From Iris pallida (lineage: Eukaryota; Streptophyta; Magnoliopsida; Asparagales; Iridaceae): a DNA stretch of 64,000 nucleotides. Made by a program: the position numbers and the translations under genes. Position 1 is the stretch's first letter. The number at the start of each line of letters is the position of its first letter. This document shows positions 21,879 to 32,750 of this stretch, piece by piece. Under the pieces are notes generated by a model, which was given only the letters and a program-made list of their open reading frames with translations, did not search any database and was not told the origin of the DNA. The stretch is from NCBI GenBank assembly GCA_029216955.1, contig JANAVB010003400.1, forward strand, positions 17,749,451 to 17,813,450, written 5' to 3'.

Positions 21879-23789
21879 TGTCACGACCCGCTACCCAAAT
21901 TGTTGGGCCCGGCCGAGTCATGCCCAGCCTACGCTTGAGATAAAACGTAGTAAGCTGTTCTAAAGACAACAGGATAAGACTAAAATGTGCTAACAGTTCT
22001 ATAAGTGAATAAAGTCATAAATGCTCCAAACACAAAAGTCGTCTCATATAGAAATAAGTCCAAAGTACAAGTGATCTGAAATGTAAAACTGGATACATGT
22101 CCAGTTACAAAATATGTAGCCTAATACATGACTACTCTCAAAAGTCTAAAGCAAAAAGATAACTAGGCGTGGTTCCCTGCAGGAACATCCTCGTAAAGCA
22201 AAGCCGGGTCCTCGGCAGTAACTCCATAATATGTGTCGCAAAGTAACCTCCTCAGTAAGGACACGTACAACGTTATCCTGTCAGGACGGGAGCAAGTACT
22301 GAATCTAGCAAACTAGCATATGAAACATGGAAATGAACATAAGAGGAAATAACTGGAAACATGGCATCACACAATCTATCATGGCAAGGACACATATGTC
22401 ATAGAGACAGATGTATATGTAATGTTTAAAACTGTAGCAGGTACGTGATCGTCAATAGGTGTAAAATGTACTGTGGTACAAGTTTTAAAATGTACTTCCG
22501 TACAAGTAAAACAAGCGATAGATGTACATACGTACAAATACAGCTGGTACGCCTACGACAAGGTATACATATAAAATGTCAACCTTGCTCGGTACGTACG
22601 TACGAGTAAGGGGCATGATCACGTACGCTACTAACAGTTTCCCCATAACCCATATTCTAATCATGTGAGAGATACATAAAGACTGTTCTAAGCATGGTAG
22701 TAATGGAAAGTACAACATGTGATATTTTAACTTGTTATCCCAAGGATCAGCATTTAACATGGTTAGATTAGCAGTTCATTTATGTAACAGTATGTAAAGT
22801 TTGTAGAAAGTACTTGCCTCTAGCAAAGCAAAGCAAAACAAGCTGCGATAAAAGTGCTATGGATGTCCGGTAACTCGTCACTGTAGAAATAAATGCAATA
22901 ACTTAGTTTTTACACTAAGCTAAAACGCTAAGGCACTAATTGGTGAAACACGACTTGTGACTGGGCACCTAGCCAAAATGATAATTTAGCATAGGAGACC
23001 AATGTGGGGTGACACACTACTTTAACTAACTTTCTAGGGTCTTTACACTAGTGAGGGGTGAGGTTCAATACGGCTAAAGCTCAAAATAGCACAAAAAGTT
23101 ATAAGTCGTAATTAATCAATAAATAAATCAAATGATCATTGTGTTCTAACAATTTTTGAGATAGACAAAAAGCTTATTTTTACTTAAAGTAAAGTACCAA
23201 AAAGATCCTTGCTAATTATAGAAATTATTATAATTTTCTGGAATTTATGAACCAGTACAAGTATTTTATAAAAATCAGTTTTCCTAAGTATACAGAAAAT
23301 GAGTTTTGGTTTCATATGCCAAATTAGTGGCAAAACTGTAAATTAAATACTACAAAAATTATACTAAATTAGCTAAATTAACATAGTATCTAAATACTAT
23401 TTTTCCAGAATTTTAATAGTACTTTAAGTATTTTTAGAAAATCAAAACAACATTACACACAATTGAAATTAAATAATTAATTATCTGCGTATTTTGTCCA
23501 TGTATATAATTTGAACCAAAGTTCAATACAGGAGCCAAGGCCATGAATCAAGTCCAATATGACTTGTACAGGTCTTGAATGTGTGAAAACATATTTGGGC
23601 CCAAAAACCCATGCTAGGCTTGGACACCAAATAGTTACAGTAATTTAAATACACCCAAAAATACAAAGTGGTAAAAGTGCAAAATAAATATTAATATTTT
23701 AATAAGGCAAAATTATACATAGTAGTTATAAAAATGTGATAAGTATATTTACATAGAAAAATAACTTACACTAAGTATAGTGAAATACA

Positions 23790-23885
23790 TATAAAATGGT
23801 ATACATATATAATAATATATATACACAAATATATGGATATTTACATAATGGATATATATATGTTAAAAATTACATATTATATGTT

Positions 23886-23930
<45 letters not shown>

Positions 23931-24145
23931 ATATATATATATATAATAAATATATATATTAATATATTAGATAAGAAAATACTTAACTATAAAATATATA
24001 TATACAAATATGTATACATATACATATAATAGTATAGATATATAATAATATATATACACAAGAAAATATACATATACATATGTGTACATAATACATATAT
24101 ATATATATATATACATACATAATATAATAAAGTACTAAAAATGAA

Positions 24146-24244
<99 letters not shown>

Positions 24245-24330
24245 GCATATATATATATATATAATATAGTATATATATAATATATATATATACAAATATA
24301 TGTATACATATATATAATTATATATAAAAA
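23790..24330. repeat. AT microsatellite in the B 3' LTR
   Basis: Long (TA)n runs, the longest from about 24146 to 24206, are mixed with TATACA words. The counterpart in the B 5' LTR (about 32320-32620) is much shorter. Open frames here encode only Tyr/Ile repeats and are not genes. Confidence 0.95.
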
Positions 24331-24954
24331 CAAAAAGAAAAGAAAAAGGAAAAGAAAAGGAATAACAGCAGTAAAGGGGGCTCGAACTCGAGCCAGAGAG
24401 CGCGCAGGGGGGGGGGGTTTTAAGTCGGGTCGGACTGGCCAAGGGATCAGCCTGAGGGTTGTGTTAGGAATAGGGTTAGATATTGTTATTTAGGTTTTGA
24501 ATTATTTATACATAAAAAAAAAAAAAATCCTGTGTCCTGACAGTTAGGGACACAGGAGTCCATGTGTCGGGTTGATTTACGACACGCACGACACGTGTTT
24601 GCCGTGTCCGCACTTACCATTAGGGTTGTCGTGTATAGGCGAGTCCTGTGCATGAGAACGAGACACAACAGGACACGAGGGGGGGTAGATGACACGTATG
24701 TGTCCAAGTCGGGGCTGCTGTCGGGGTGGCGACTGGGCGGAGGAGACGCCGTGGTCGGGGCGCCTTGGTGGCGCTGGGCTCATCTCGTCGGGGCGAACCG
24801 AATGGTGGTGGTGGCGCTCGACGACGATGGTCGGTGAGGCGGGGCTAGGGTACGCCGGAGTTAGGGTTCAGGCGGGATGTAAATAGGGAAGACGGTAGGC
24901 TGCGGTGGCTGTGGTGGGTCGAAGGGGGTGGTCGAGCTGAGGGGGGTGAGGGGG

Positions 24955-24962
24955 TTTAAATA
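24955..24962 (-). promoter_or_regulatory. Probable LTR TATA box, element B
   Basis: The minus strand reads TATTTAAA, about 445 bases into the LTR from its 5' end. The copy in the 5' LTR is at 40850-40857. In that copy element E separates the promoter from the B coding region. Confidence 0.45.
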
Positions 24963-25406
24963 GGGGGCTGAGGCGGTCGGAGGGCAGCCGGAAATGGCGG
25001 GGGCAGGCCGCGCTGGCGGTCGTAGGTCAGCGGAGTGGGTGGAGGGAGAGAGAGAGTTCGTGGGGGGGGGGGGGAGGGTGACTGCAGTTTAGCATTAGGG
25101 TCCTCATAGATTTAGGATTTACAGTTAGGTCCTTCCAGCTTTAAATGCAAATTAGAATTTGCATTCCGTAGCTAAAACAAATAATTAATTACAAACTGAC
25201 TACAAAATAATTTAGAAAATTACAAACAGATATTAAAATAATTTAGAAAATTGCAAATTGATATTTTGATATACAAAACTCATTTAAAATTTATTTAAAA
25301 ATTCTAGAAAAATGCCTAAAAATCTAAATAATTATTTTAAGGCTAAAATTGACACTAAAAATTAATTAGCACTAATAAAATAAAATTTAAAAAACAGGGG
25401 CTTACA

Positions 25407-25442
25407 AGTCTTCCCTCCTTGAAAAATTTCGTCCTCGAAATT
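25407..25442 (-). promoter_or_regulatory. Element B purine tract and pre-PPT hairpin
   Basis: On the minus strand AAGGAGGGAAGACT (25407-25420) abuts the 3' LTR. Just before it, AATTTCG and CGAAATT pair around AGGA (25425-25442). Compared with A and E (AATTCCG / CGGAATT), one C-G pair has become T-A on both arms. Confidence 0.75.
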
Positions 25443-25529
25443 CACAAGGATTGAAGACCCTACAATACTCTAACATAGCAAGCAATGCAACAATGACTAA
25501 GGCTATGATCGAAACTAACCTCTAAGGTA

Positions 25530-26732
25530 TCAAGCGAGAACGGGTGGTTCCTTCGCAGCGGTTGGATCGAACAGGTAAGGGTATCTCTCCCTCATGTCCG
25601 ACTCCCTCTCCCAAGTAGATTCACCTGGGGAGTGACGGCTCCAAGCTAGTACTAGGGGTATAACCTTGTTCCTCAGCCTCTTCTCTCTCCTGTCTAATAT
25701 CTCCACTGGCTGCTCAGAAACTGTAAGGCTCGGTCCGACCTCCAACTCTGAATGATCTAGCACATGACTGGGGTCTGGAACATATCTCCTCAGCTGAGAT
25801 ACGTGAAAGACATCGTGAACTCCTGATAGGTTGGGTGGAAGTGCAACCCTGTAAGCTACCTCTCCGATCCTGCCAAGTACCTCGAACGGCCCGATGTATC
25901 TGGGGCTCAGCTTCCCTCCTCGTCCGAACCGGATCGTCCCTCTAGTAGGTGATATCTTCACTAGCACCATATCACCGTCTGCGAACTCCATCGGTCTGCG
26001 ACTAGCATCAGCCCAGTGTTTCTGCCTATCCTGAGCTACTCTGAGCCTGTCTCTGATCATCCCGACCTTCTCTGCTGCATCTGTGATCATCTGGCCCAAG
26101 CATAACTCTGTCTCCAAATCATCCCAAAAGAGTGGTGTGCGGCATCGTCCATAAAGCGCCTCGAAAGGAGACATACCGATACTGGCTTGGTAGCTGTTGT
26201 TGTATGAAAACTCTACCAAGTGCAGATGGCTCTCCCATGATCCTCCGAAGTCCAACACACAGGTCCTCAGCATATCCTCCAGTGTCTGTATCATCCTCTC
26301 GGACTGCCCATCTGTCTGCGGGTGGTACGCCGTACTGAACTTGAGCCTACTGTCCAACTCCTGCAAGCTCCTCCAGTAGTAGGATGTGAATCTGCTGTCT
26401 CTGTCTGACACGATGCTCACCGGCACTCCGTGTAGGCGAACTATCTGCTGCATGTATAGCTCCGCCAACTTCTCGGTGGAAAGCCCCACCTTGAAGGGTA
26501 TGAAGTGCGCATACTTCGTCAGCCTGTCTACGATGACCCAAATGGCATCCTTTCCTCCTTGGGAACGAGGAAGCCCTAAGACGAAGTCCATCGTAATATG
26601 ATCCCACTTCCACTCGGGAATGGGTAACGGCTGCAACAAACCAGCTGGCCTTTGGCGCTCTGCCTTGACCTGCTGGCAAACTAGCATCTCGAGATAAAAC
26701 GTGATACATCCTTCTTCATCCCGTGCCACCAA
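25530..26732 (-). CDS. Element B integrase core and chromodomain
   Basis: The 400-codon frame begins in the second half of the zinc region (CQQVK near residue 19). It carries the integrase triad near D49 (MDFVLG), D110 (SDRDSRF) and E145 (DGQSER). The GPF-type region follows ([20 protein letters not shown]), then a chromodomain-like C-terminus ([20 protein letters not shown]). The 34-residue gap between the last two catalytic residues is one shorter than in A, beside a small deletion after SLQ. The first codons are out of frame relative to the true integrase start, so the 5' edge is a frameshift. Confidence 0.9.
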   Translation of the reverse strand: MVARDEEGCITFYLEMLVCQQVKAERQRPAGLLQPLPIPEWKWDHITMDFVLGLPRSQGGKDAIWVIVDRLTKYAHFIPFKVGLSTEKLAELYMQQIVRLHGVPVSIVSDRDSRFTSYYWRSLQELDSRLKFSTAYHPQTDGQSERMIQTLEDMLRTCVLDFGGSWESHLHLVEFSYNNSYQASIGMSPFEALYGRCRTPLFWDDLETELCLGQMITDAAEKVGMIRDRLRVAQDRQKHWADASRRPMEFADGDMVLVKISPTRGTIRFGRGGKLSPRYIGPFEVLGRIGEVAYRVALPPNLSGVHDVFHVSQLRRYVPDPSHVLDHSELEVGPSLTVSEQPVEILDRREKRLRNKVIPLVLAWSRHSPGESTWERESDMRERYPYLFDPTAAKEPPVLA

Positions 26733-26899
26733 AGATGTTCCCGCAAGTCACGGTACATCTTGTTAGCACCAGGGTGGATAGAATATCTCGATCGGTGCGC
26801 CTCCTGCAAGACTGCCTCTACCAGCTCTCCCTTCGGCACGCACAATCGGCTGCCATGCCTCAAGGATCCATCCTCTGCTATCGTGAAGTCATCAAGCAA
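26681..26899 (-). pseudogene. Element B integrase N-terminal zinc region
   Basis: This short frame has [20 protein letters not shown] and FISRC, matching the HH-C part of the integrase zinc-binding domain. It overlaps the next frame (25530-26732) by a shift in the Cys-x2-Cys section. It reads as part of the same polyprotein broken by small indels. Confidence 0.85.
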
Positions 26900-26904
26900 T
26901 CCAC

Positions 26905-27255
26905 CTAACGCCTGGGCTCGAAGTCTGCGAAGGCTCTCATCTGTAGACTGTGCCTCCCGAATCTACTCATCAAATCTGACTGAATATCAAGCGCCATCAT
27001 CTGTATCACTGATCCTGGCCGAACTAGCTCGATACCGAGCTTCTCCAGATCCTCCTGCAAATGGCGATCAATCATCAGGTACCATGCCATCGAATGCCTG
27101 CTCAGCACATCCGCCACCACATTTGCCTTCCCAGGATGATATTGTAAATCGATGTCGAAGTCTTTCATTAACTCCAACCATCGTCTTTGCCTCATGTTCA
27201 GCTCTTTCTGCGTGAACACATACGTCAAGCTTTTGTGGTCAGTAAAGATTTTCAC
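26905..27255 (-). pseudogene. Element B RNase H C-terminus and linker
   Basis: [12 protein letters not shown] and [16 protein letters not shown] place this at the end of RNase H, and a variable linker to integrase follows. It overlaps the preceding frame by only four bases, the mark of a frameshift. The usual order is kept. Confidence 0.85.
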
Positions 27256-28142
27256 ACGCTCTCCGTATAAGTAATGTTTCCATAACTTGAGTGCAAAGAT
27301 ACCGCAGCTAACTCGAGGTCATGGGTAGGATAATTCCTCTCATGAGTCTGCAATTGCCTAGATGCATAAGCAATCACTTTTCCATGCTGCTGTAGGACAC
27401 ATCCTAGCCCCTTCCCAGAAGCATCGCTGTATATGGTGAAACCTCCAGAACCTGAAGGTAAAGTCAGAACTGGAGCGGTCGTCAGCCTCCTCTTCAGCTC
27501 CTCAAACGCTGCCTGGCAGTCCTCTGACCAGATGTACTCTGCATCCTTCCGCGTCAGCTTCGTCATGGGTTCAGCTATCCTAGCAAAGTCCTGGACGAAC
27601 TTTCTATAATAGCCTGCTAAACCCAGAAAGCTCCTGATCTCTGAAACTGACGTCGGAGCCTTCCATGTCTCAACTGCAGCAATCTTTCTGGGATCCACCG
27701 AGATTCCATCTCCAGTAACTACATGGCCGAGAAACTCCACTCGGTCTAAAAAGAACTCGTACTTCGGCAATTTGGCAAACAATCTCTCCTGCCTCAGAAT
27801 TCCCAAAACTATCCTCAAGTGCTGCTGCTCCTCCGGCGTCTTCGAGTATATCAGGATGTCGTCGATAAACACTACGACGAACTTATCTAAATACTGGTGA
27901 AATGTCTTATTCATCAAATTCATAAAGACAGCTGGCGCATTTGTGAGACCAAATGGCATCACCAGAAACTCGTACTGCCCGTACTTCGTGTTGAACGCCG
28001 TCTTCTGGATGTCTGCTGCCCTGACCTTCACCTGGTGGTACCCGGATCTCAAGTCTATCCTGGAAAACACCTTCGCCCCGCTCAACTGGTCGAACAAATC
28101 ATCTATCCTGGGCAGAGGATTTGTTCTTGATGGTGATGGCAT
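27252..28142 (-). CDS. Element B reverse transcriptase and RNase H
   Basis: The 296-codon frame contains the RT core with [22 protein letters not shown] and the catalytic FIDDILIYS. The connection follows ([12 protein letters not shown]), then the start of RNase H ([21 protein letters not shown]-like). The first few residues come from the wrong frame. Homology to the previous frame (28099-28830) joins at about 28115. The last residues after LELAAVS are out of frame. All RT catalytic Asp residues are present, so loss of function would be due to the frame breaks. Confidence 0.9.
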   Translation of the reverse strand: MPSPSRTNPLPRIDDLFDQLSGAKVFSRIDLRSGYHQVKVRAADIQKTAFNTKYGQYEFLVMPFGLTNAPAVFMNLMNKTFHQYLDKFVVVFIDDILIYSKTPEEQQHLRIVLGILRQERLFAKLPKYEFFLDRVEFLGHVVTGDGISVDPRKIAAVETWKAPTSVSEIRSFLGLAGYYRKFVQDFARIAEPMTKLTRKDAEYIWSEDCQAAFEELKRRLTTAPVLTLPSGSGGFTIYSDASGKGLGCVLQQHGKVIAYASRQLQTHERNYPTHDLELAAVSLHSSYGNITYTESV

Positions 28143-28830
28143 TCAAGGCCCGGTAGTCAATACACAACCGGACTGTACCATCCTTCTTAGGCATAAAGAG
28201 CACTGGCGCTCCCCATGGAGAAGCACTGGATCGAATGAAACCCTTTTTCAATAGGTCATTAATCTGCTCTTTCATCTCTACTGCCTCCTTGGGATTCACT
28301 CTATAGCAAGCCCGGGATACTGGTGATGAACCCGGTACTAAATCTATGGTGAACTCTACATCTCTGTCAGGCGGAAGCCCTGGAAGATCCTCTGGGAATA
28401 CATCCATAAACTCCCTAATGATAGGGTGTGGCGGTGCTGCGTCCCCAACTGTCGCACAACAGTTCGACTCTAGGCTGATCTCCGGCCCTGTCCTCCTGAC
28501 ACTGAATGGTGCTGTGCCTGGGGGACTGAACAAAATACTACCCTCATGACAATCTATAGATGCATGGGCATAGCTAAGCCAGTCCATCCCCAATATGATA
28601 TCATAACCGGGGAGTGGCATCACAAAGAATCGTCCCCTGAACTCTCTCCCGGCTATAAAAATAGAACATCTATAGATAGATCTAATAGGCACTGGTCCTC
28701 CTCCCGTCATCACTCTACTAATCTCTGCAGTAGGTGTAGCTACTAGATGGTGTTTATGCATAAACTCTAATGATAGGAAGCTATGAGATGCACCATAATC
28801 AAACAAACATAGAGCTAGAAAAGTATGCAA
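28099..28830 (-). CDS. Element B protease and RT N-terminus, with altered protease site
   Basis: The frame opens with [14 protein letters not shown], the aspartic protease active site, followed by [12 protein letters not shown], the usual later protease strand. An acidic linker ([12 protein letters not shown]) and the RT N-terminus ([27 protein letters not shown]) follow. The active site reads D-Y-G-A-S where A and G have D-S-G-A-S. One base change (TCT to TAT) explains it and would probably harm the protease. It could also be a sequencing error. Confidence 0.88.
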   Translation of the reverse strand: MHTFLALCLFDYGASHSFLSLEFMHKHHLVATPTAEISRVMTGGGPVPIRSIYRCSIFIAGREFRGRFFVMPLPGYDIILGMDWLSYAHASIDCHEGSILFSPPGTAPFSVRRTGPEISLESNCCATVGDAAPPHPIIREFMDVFPEDLPGLPPDRDVEFTIDLVPGSSPVSRACYRVNPKEAVEMKEQINDLLKKGFIRSSASPWGAPVLFMPKKDGTVRLCIDYRALNAITIKNKSSAQDR

Positions 28831-28859
28831 TAAACATGACCTGTGATGACGTCAGCTAA

Positions 28860-29602
28860 GTAATCTTGCTCCGAAACCTACTCCGGCTCCGGCTCAAGGG
28901 CTAGGCTATAAGTCTTCCCCTGAGGTCCCTTCTGCTGCTGCAGATGCTGCCCAAACCTCTGCTGCTGAGTCGGAAGCGGTCCTCTAGGTCCCTTGGCTAC
29001 TGGGCATTCCCTTATCATGTGGGTGGCAGACCCACAAACTAAGCACTGCTTCAACCTCTTCCTGCAGATGGAGTAATCATGCCCTGGTCTTCCGCAGAAA
29101 GAACATATAGCTCCCTTCGGCTGCTGCTGCTGATATCGGGGTCCCGGGGCTCTAACTGGTGGGGTCTGATGATATGGTGTAGGGGGACGGTAAGTCTGCT
29201 GGTACGGCGTCGGTGCTCTCTGCTGGAAAGCCTGACGCTTGGACGGTCATGATGTACAGAAGCCGGCCTCTTGCTAGACAGAAGACGCTCCTCAATGCTC
29301 CGGGCCAACTCTAGGCTCTGGTAATAGTCAGTCGTACCGTTCGCCACTATAAGAATGCCAATGTCTGGAACTAGACCATGGCAAAACCTACGGGTCATCT
29401 CCTCTGGATCTGCAACCAGACTAGGAGCAAAACGGCTCAGGCGACTAAACTCTGCCGCATAGTCATCAACAGAACGGTTCCCCTGCTGGATATTCTGGAA
29501 TCGTAGCCCCATGGCTACTCTAGCAGTGGTCGAGAAGAATTTCTTCTTGAACTGGGTCTTGAACTGATCCCAAGTGGCTCCCTCTCGCAAACAACGGCTC
29601 AT
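28860..29602 (-). pseudogene. Element B gag, capsid C-terminus and nucleocapsid
   Basis: The frame 29051-29602 has a Gag capsid stretch ([29 protein letters not shown]). Past about 29250 the nucleocapsid moves to other frames: two CCHC knuckles lie on the minus strand at 29064-29105 (CSFCGRPGHDYSIC) and 29004-29045 (CLVCGSATHMIREC). A Gln-rich tail follows to about 28860. Gag packages the RNA. The spacing is normal, but at least two shifts disrupt it. Confidence 0.82.
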
Positions 29603-30113
29603 TCCGGAACCAGACTCCTGCTAAGTCTATCAGCAGAAATCCCGCTGCCTCGACCTGGAGGTCATCCGGCATCCTGACTCCGAGAAGCTTCCTCTCTACC
29701 GAGTCTAGCCAGTCATCTACTACTATGCCCTCAGTCCCTGAGAACTCCTTGGGATTCAGACCCATGAAGTCCTTGATCGTCCCCGCTCTCTGCCGTGGCT
29801 CTACAGGTGGTGGGACCACGGGACGTCCCTCAGAACGCTCCATGCTCTGGCGGAGTAGGGTAGTTGCTCCTGATGGGTTGTTAGGAACCCCTGAATCAGA
29901 GTGAGCAGCTGGTTCCCGTCGAGTGTGACGGAAGCCTGGGGGGTATAGTGATAGGGTGGTGGAAGTATCGGGGCCTGCTGGGACTGTGATGTGGAAGGTG
30001 GTGGAGGCATCTGGGTCTGGGATCTGTGGAGTGGGGGAATGTGGTAGGTGAGGTGTATCAGTCAACTGGTCCAGCTGACTGGATATGGAGTACACCATTC
30101 TCAGGTGTAACAT
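29520..30113 (-). CDS. Element B gag N-terminus
   Basis: The 197-codon frame starts at a true ATG (30111-30113), about 240 bases inside the primer site. It has a Pro/Thr-rich N-terminal arm, then the Gag core FMGLNPKEFSG, VDDWLDSVERKL and AAGFLLIDLAGVWF. Past about 29600 the frame is lost and continues in the overlapping frame ending at 29051. Unlike A and G, element B has an in-frame AUG for gag. Confidence 0.85.
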   Translation of the reverse strand: MLHLRMVYSISSQLDQLTDTPHLPHSPTPQIPDPDASTTFHITVPAGPDTSTTLSLYPPGFRHTRREPAAHSDSGVPNNPSGATTLLRQSMERSEGRPVVPPPVEPRQRAGTIKDFMGLNPKEFSGTEGIVVDDWLDSVERKLLGVRMPDDLQVEAAGFLLIDLAGVWFRNEPLFARGSHLGSVQDPVQEEILLDHC

Positions 30114-30352
30114 ACTGGGACGAACGAGTAAGCACCATCTAAATTATAAATAAAAAGGACTTATAAGGACTTGTTAAAGTAAGCAATCATAGACAAGAAA
30201 ATCTAATTATATAGCAAACATGTGATGTATTCCTAGTTGCAATCCTAGCATTCCTCTAAGTGTTCTAAGCGTCATTCCTAATGTTCTAATTACCTTAAGT
30301 TCCTAATTGCAGGCAGGTTTGGTACAATAACGTGACCAACAATGTTAGTCAG

Positions 30353-30370
30353 GACCTACATGGGCCACCA
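30353..30370 (-). promoter_or_regulatory. Primer-binding site of B, tRNA-Ile type
   Basis: The minus strand reads TGGTGGCCCATGTAGGTC, eight bases from the LTR edge (30379). It differs from the A/D/E/G site by one base (C to T) and still matches the proposed tRNA-Ile 3' end. Confidence 0.7.
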
Positions 30371-30378
30371 CTAAAACA

Positions 30379-32371
30379 TGTCACGACCCCTACCCAAATT
30401 GTGAGCCCGGCCGATCATCCCAGCCTACGCTTGAGATAAAACGTAGTAACTGTTCTAAAGACACAGATAAGACTAAAATGTGCTAACATTCTATAAGTGA
30501 ATAAAGTCATAAATGCTCCAAACACAAAAGTCTCTCATATAGAAATAAGTTCAAAGTACAAGTGATCTGAAATGTAAAACTGGATACATGTCCAGTTACA
30601 AAATGTAGCCTAATACATGACTACTCTCAAAAGTCTAAAGCAAAAAGATAACTAGCGAGGTTCCCTGCAGGAACATCCTCGTAAAGCAAAGCCGGGTCCT
30701 CGGCAGTAACTCCATAATATGTGTCGCAGAGTAACTCCTCCTCAGTAAGGACACCTACAACGTTTCCTGTCAGGACGGGAGTAAGTACTGAATCTAGCAA
30801 CTAGCATATGAAACATGAAAATGAACATAAGAGGAATAACTGGAAACATGGCATCACACAATCTATCATGGCAAGGACACATATGTCATAGAGACAGATG
30901 TATATTTTGTTTAAAACTGTAGCAGGTACGTGATCGTCAATAGTGTAAAATGTACTGTGGTACAAGTTTATAAAATGTACTTCCGTACAAGTAAAACAAG
31001 CGATAGATGTACTACGTACAAATACAGCTGGTGCGCCTACGACAAGGTATACATATAAAATGTCAACTTTGCTCGGTACGTACGTACGAGTAAGGGGGCA
31101 GATCACGTACGCTACTAACAGTTTCCCCATAACCCATATTCTAATCATGTGAAGATTACATAAAGACTGTTCTAAGCATGGTAGTAATGGAAAGTACAAC
31201 ATGTGATATTTTAACTTGCTACCCAAGGATCAGCATTTAACATGGGTTGGATTAGCAGTTCATTTAAACAGTATGTAAAGTTGTAGAAAGTACTTGCTTC
31301 TACAAGCAAAGCAAACAAAACAAGCTGCGATAAAAGTGCTATAGATGTCCGGTAACCTCGTCACTGTAGAAATATACAATAACTTAGTTTTCACACTAAG
31401 CTAAAACGCTAAGACACTAATGGTGAAACACGACTTGTGACTGGGCACCTAGCCAAATGATGATTTAGCATAGAGACCAATGTGGGGTGACACACTACTT
31501 TAACTAACTTTCTAGGGTCTTTACACTAGTGAGGGGTGAGGTTCACACGGCTAAAGCTCAAAATAGCACAAAAGTTATAAGTCGTAATTAATCATAATAA
31601 ATCAAATGATCATTGTGTTCTAACAATTTTTGAGATAGACAAAAGGTATTTTTACTTAAAGTAAAGTTCCAAAAAGATCCTTGCTAATTATAGAAATTTA
31701 TTATAATTTTCTGGAATTTATGAACCAGTACAAGTATTTTATAAAAATCAGTTTTCCTAAGTATACAGAAATGAGTTTTGGTTTCATATGCCAAACTAGT
31801 GGCAAAACTGTAAATTAAATACTACAAAAATTATACTAATTAGCTAAATTAACATAGTATCTAAATACTATTTTTCCAGAATTTAATAGTACTTTAAGTA
31901 TTTTTAGAAATCAAAAACAGCATTACACACAATTGAAATTAAATAATTAATTATCTGCATATTTTGTCCATGTATATAATTTGAACCAAAGTTCAAATAC
32001 AGGAGCCAAGGCCATGAATCAAGTCCAATAGACTTGTACAGGTCTTGAATGTGTGAAAACATTTGGGCCCAAAAATCCATGCTAGGCTGGACACCAATGG
32101 TTGCAGTAATTTAAATACACCAAAAATACAAAGTGGCAAAAGTACAAAAATAAATATTATATTTTAATAAGGCAAAATTATACATAGTAGTTATAAAATG
32201 TGATAAGTATATTTACATAGAAAAAACTTACACTATAGTGAAATACTATATAAATGGTATACTATATAATAATATATACACATAATATGGATATTTACAT
32301 AATGGATATATATGTTAAAAATTACATATATATATATAAAAATACTAACTATAATATATATATATATAATA

Positions 32372-32402
<31 letters not shown>

Positions 32403-32750
32403 CTATATATTATATATATAATATATATATATATATAATATTGTATATATATACATATATAGTATATATATATAATGTATATATACACAAGAAAATACAT
32501 ATATACATATGTGTACATAATACATATATTTTTTTATTTTTTTATACATAACATATATTATAAATATATATATATATATATATATATCTATATATATATA
32601 ATAAATAAAGTACTAAAAATGAAGTATATACATTTAAGTCGGGTCGGCTGGCCAGGGGGTCAGCCCGAGGGTTGTTGTTAGGAATAGGGTAGATTATTGT
32701 TATTTAGGTTTTGAATTATTTATACATAAAAAATAATAATCCTGTGTCCT
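30379..32750 (-). repeat. B 5' LTR, piece next to the internal region
   Basis: It aligns with 21879-24534 of the B 3' LTR but has many one- or two-base losses and lacks the GC-rich/A-rich segment before TTTAAGTCGGG. It ends in GTCCT (32746-32750), the target duplication of element E. Confidence 0.9.

Larger units (their letters stand above)
21879..25406 (-). repeat. B 3' LTR (3528 bp)
   Basis: It matches the B 5' LTR pieces 30379-32750 and 40434-41296. It includes a long AT microsatellite, a GC-rich stretch with G runs near 24407 and 25062, and a TATA-like box at 24955. About 280 bp between the AT tract and TTTAAGTCGGG (24420) is missing from the 5' copy. Confidence 0.92.

Noticed and set aside
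23796..24442. Tyr/Ile-rich frames on both strands (also 32312-32681)
   Set aside because: They are read-through of (TA)n microsatellites.
24562..25020. Possible genes in the GC-rich part of the B LTR (24562-24837 and others)
   Set aside because: The part is inside both B LTRs, the frames differ between the copies, and no domain is recognisable.
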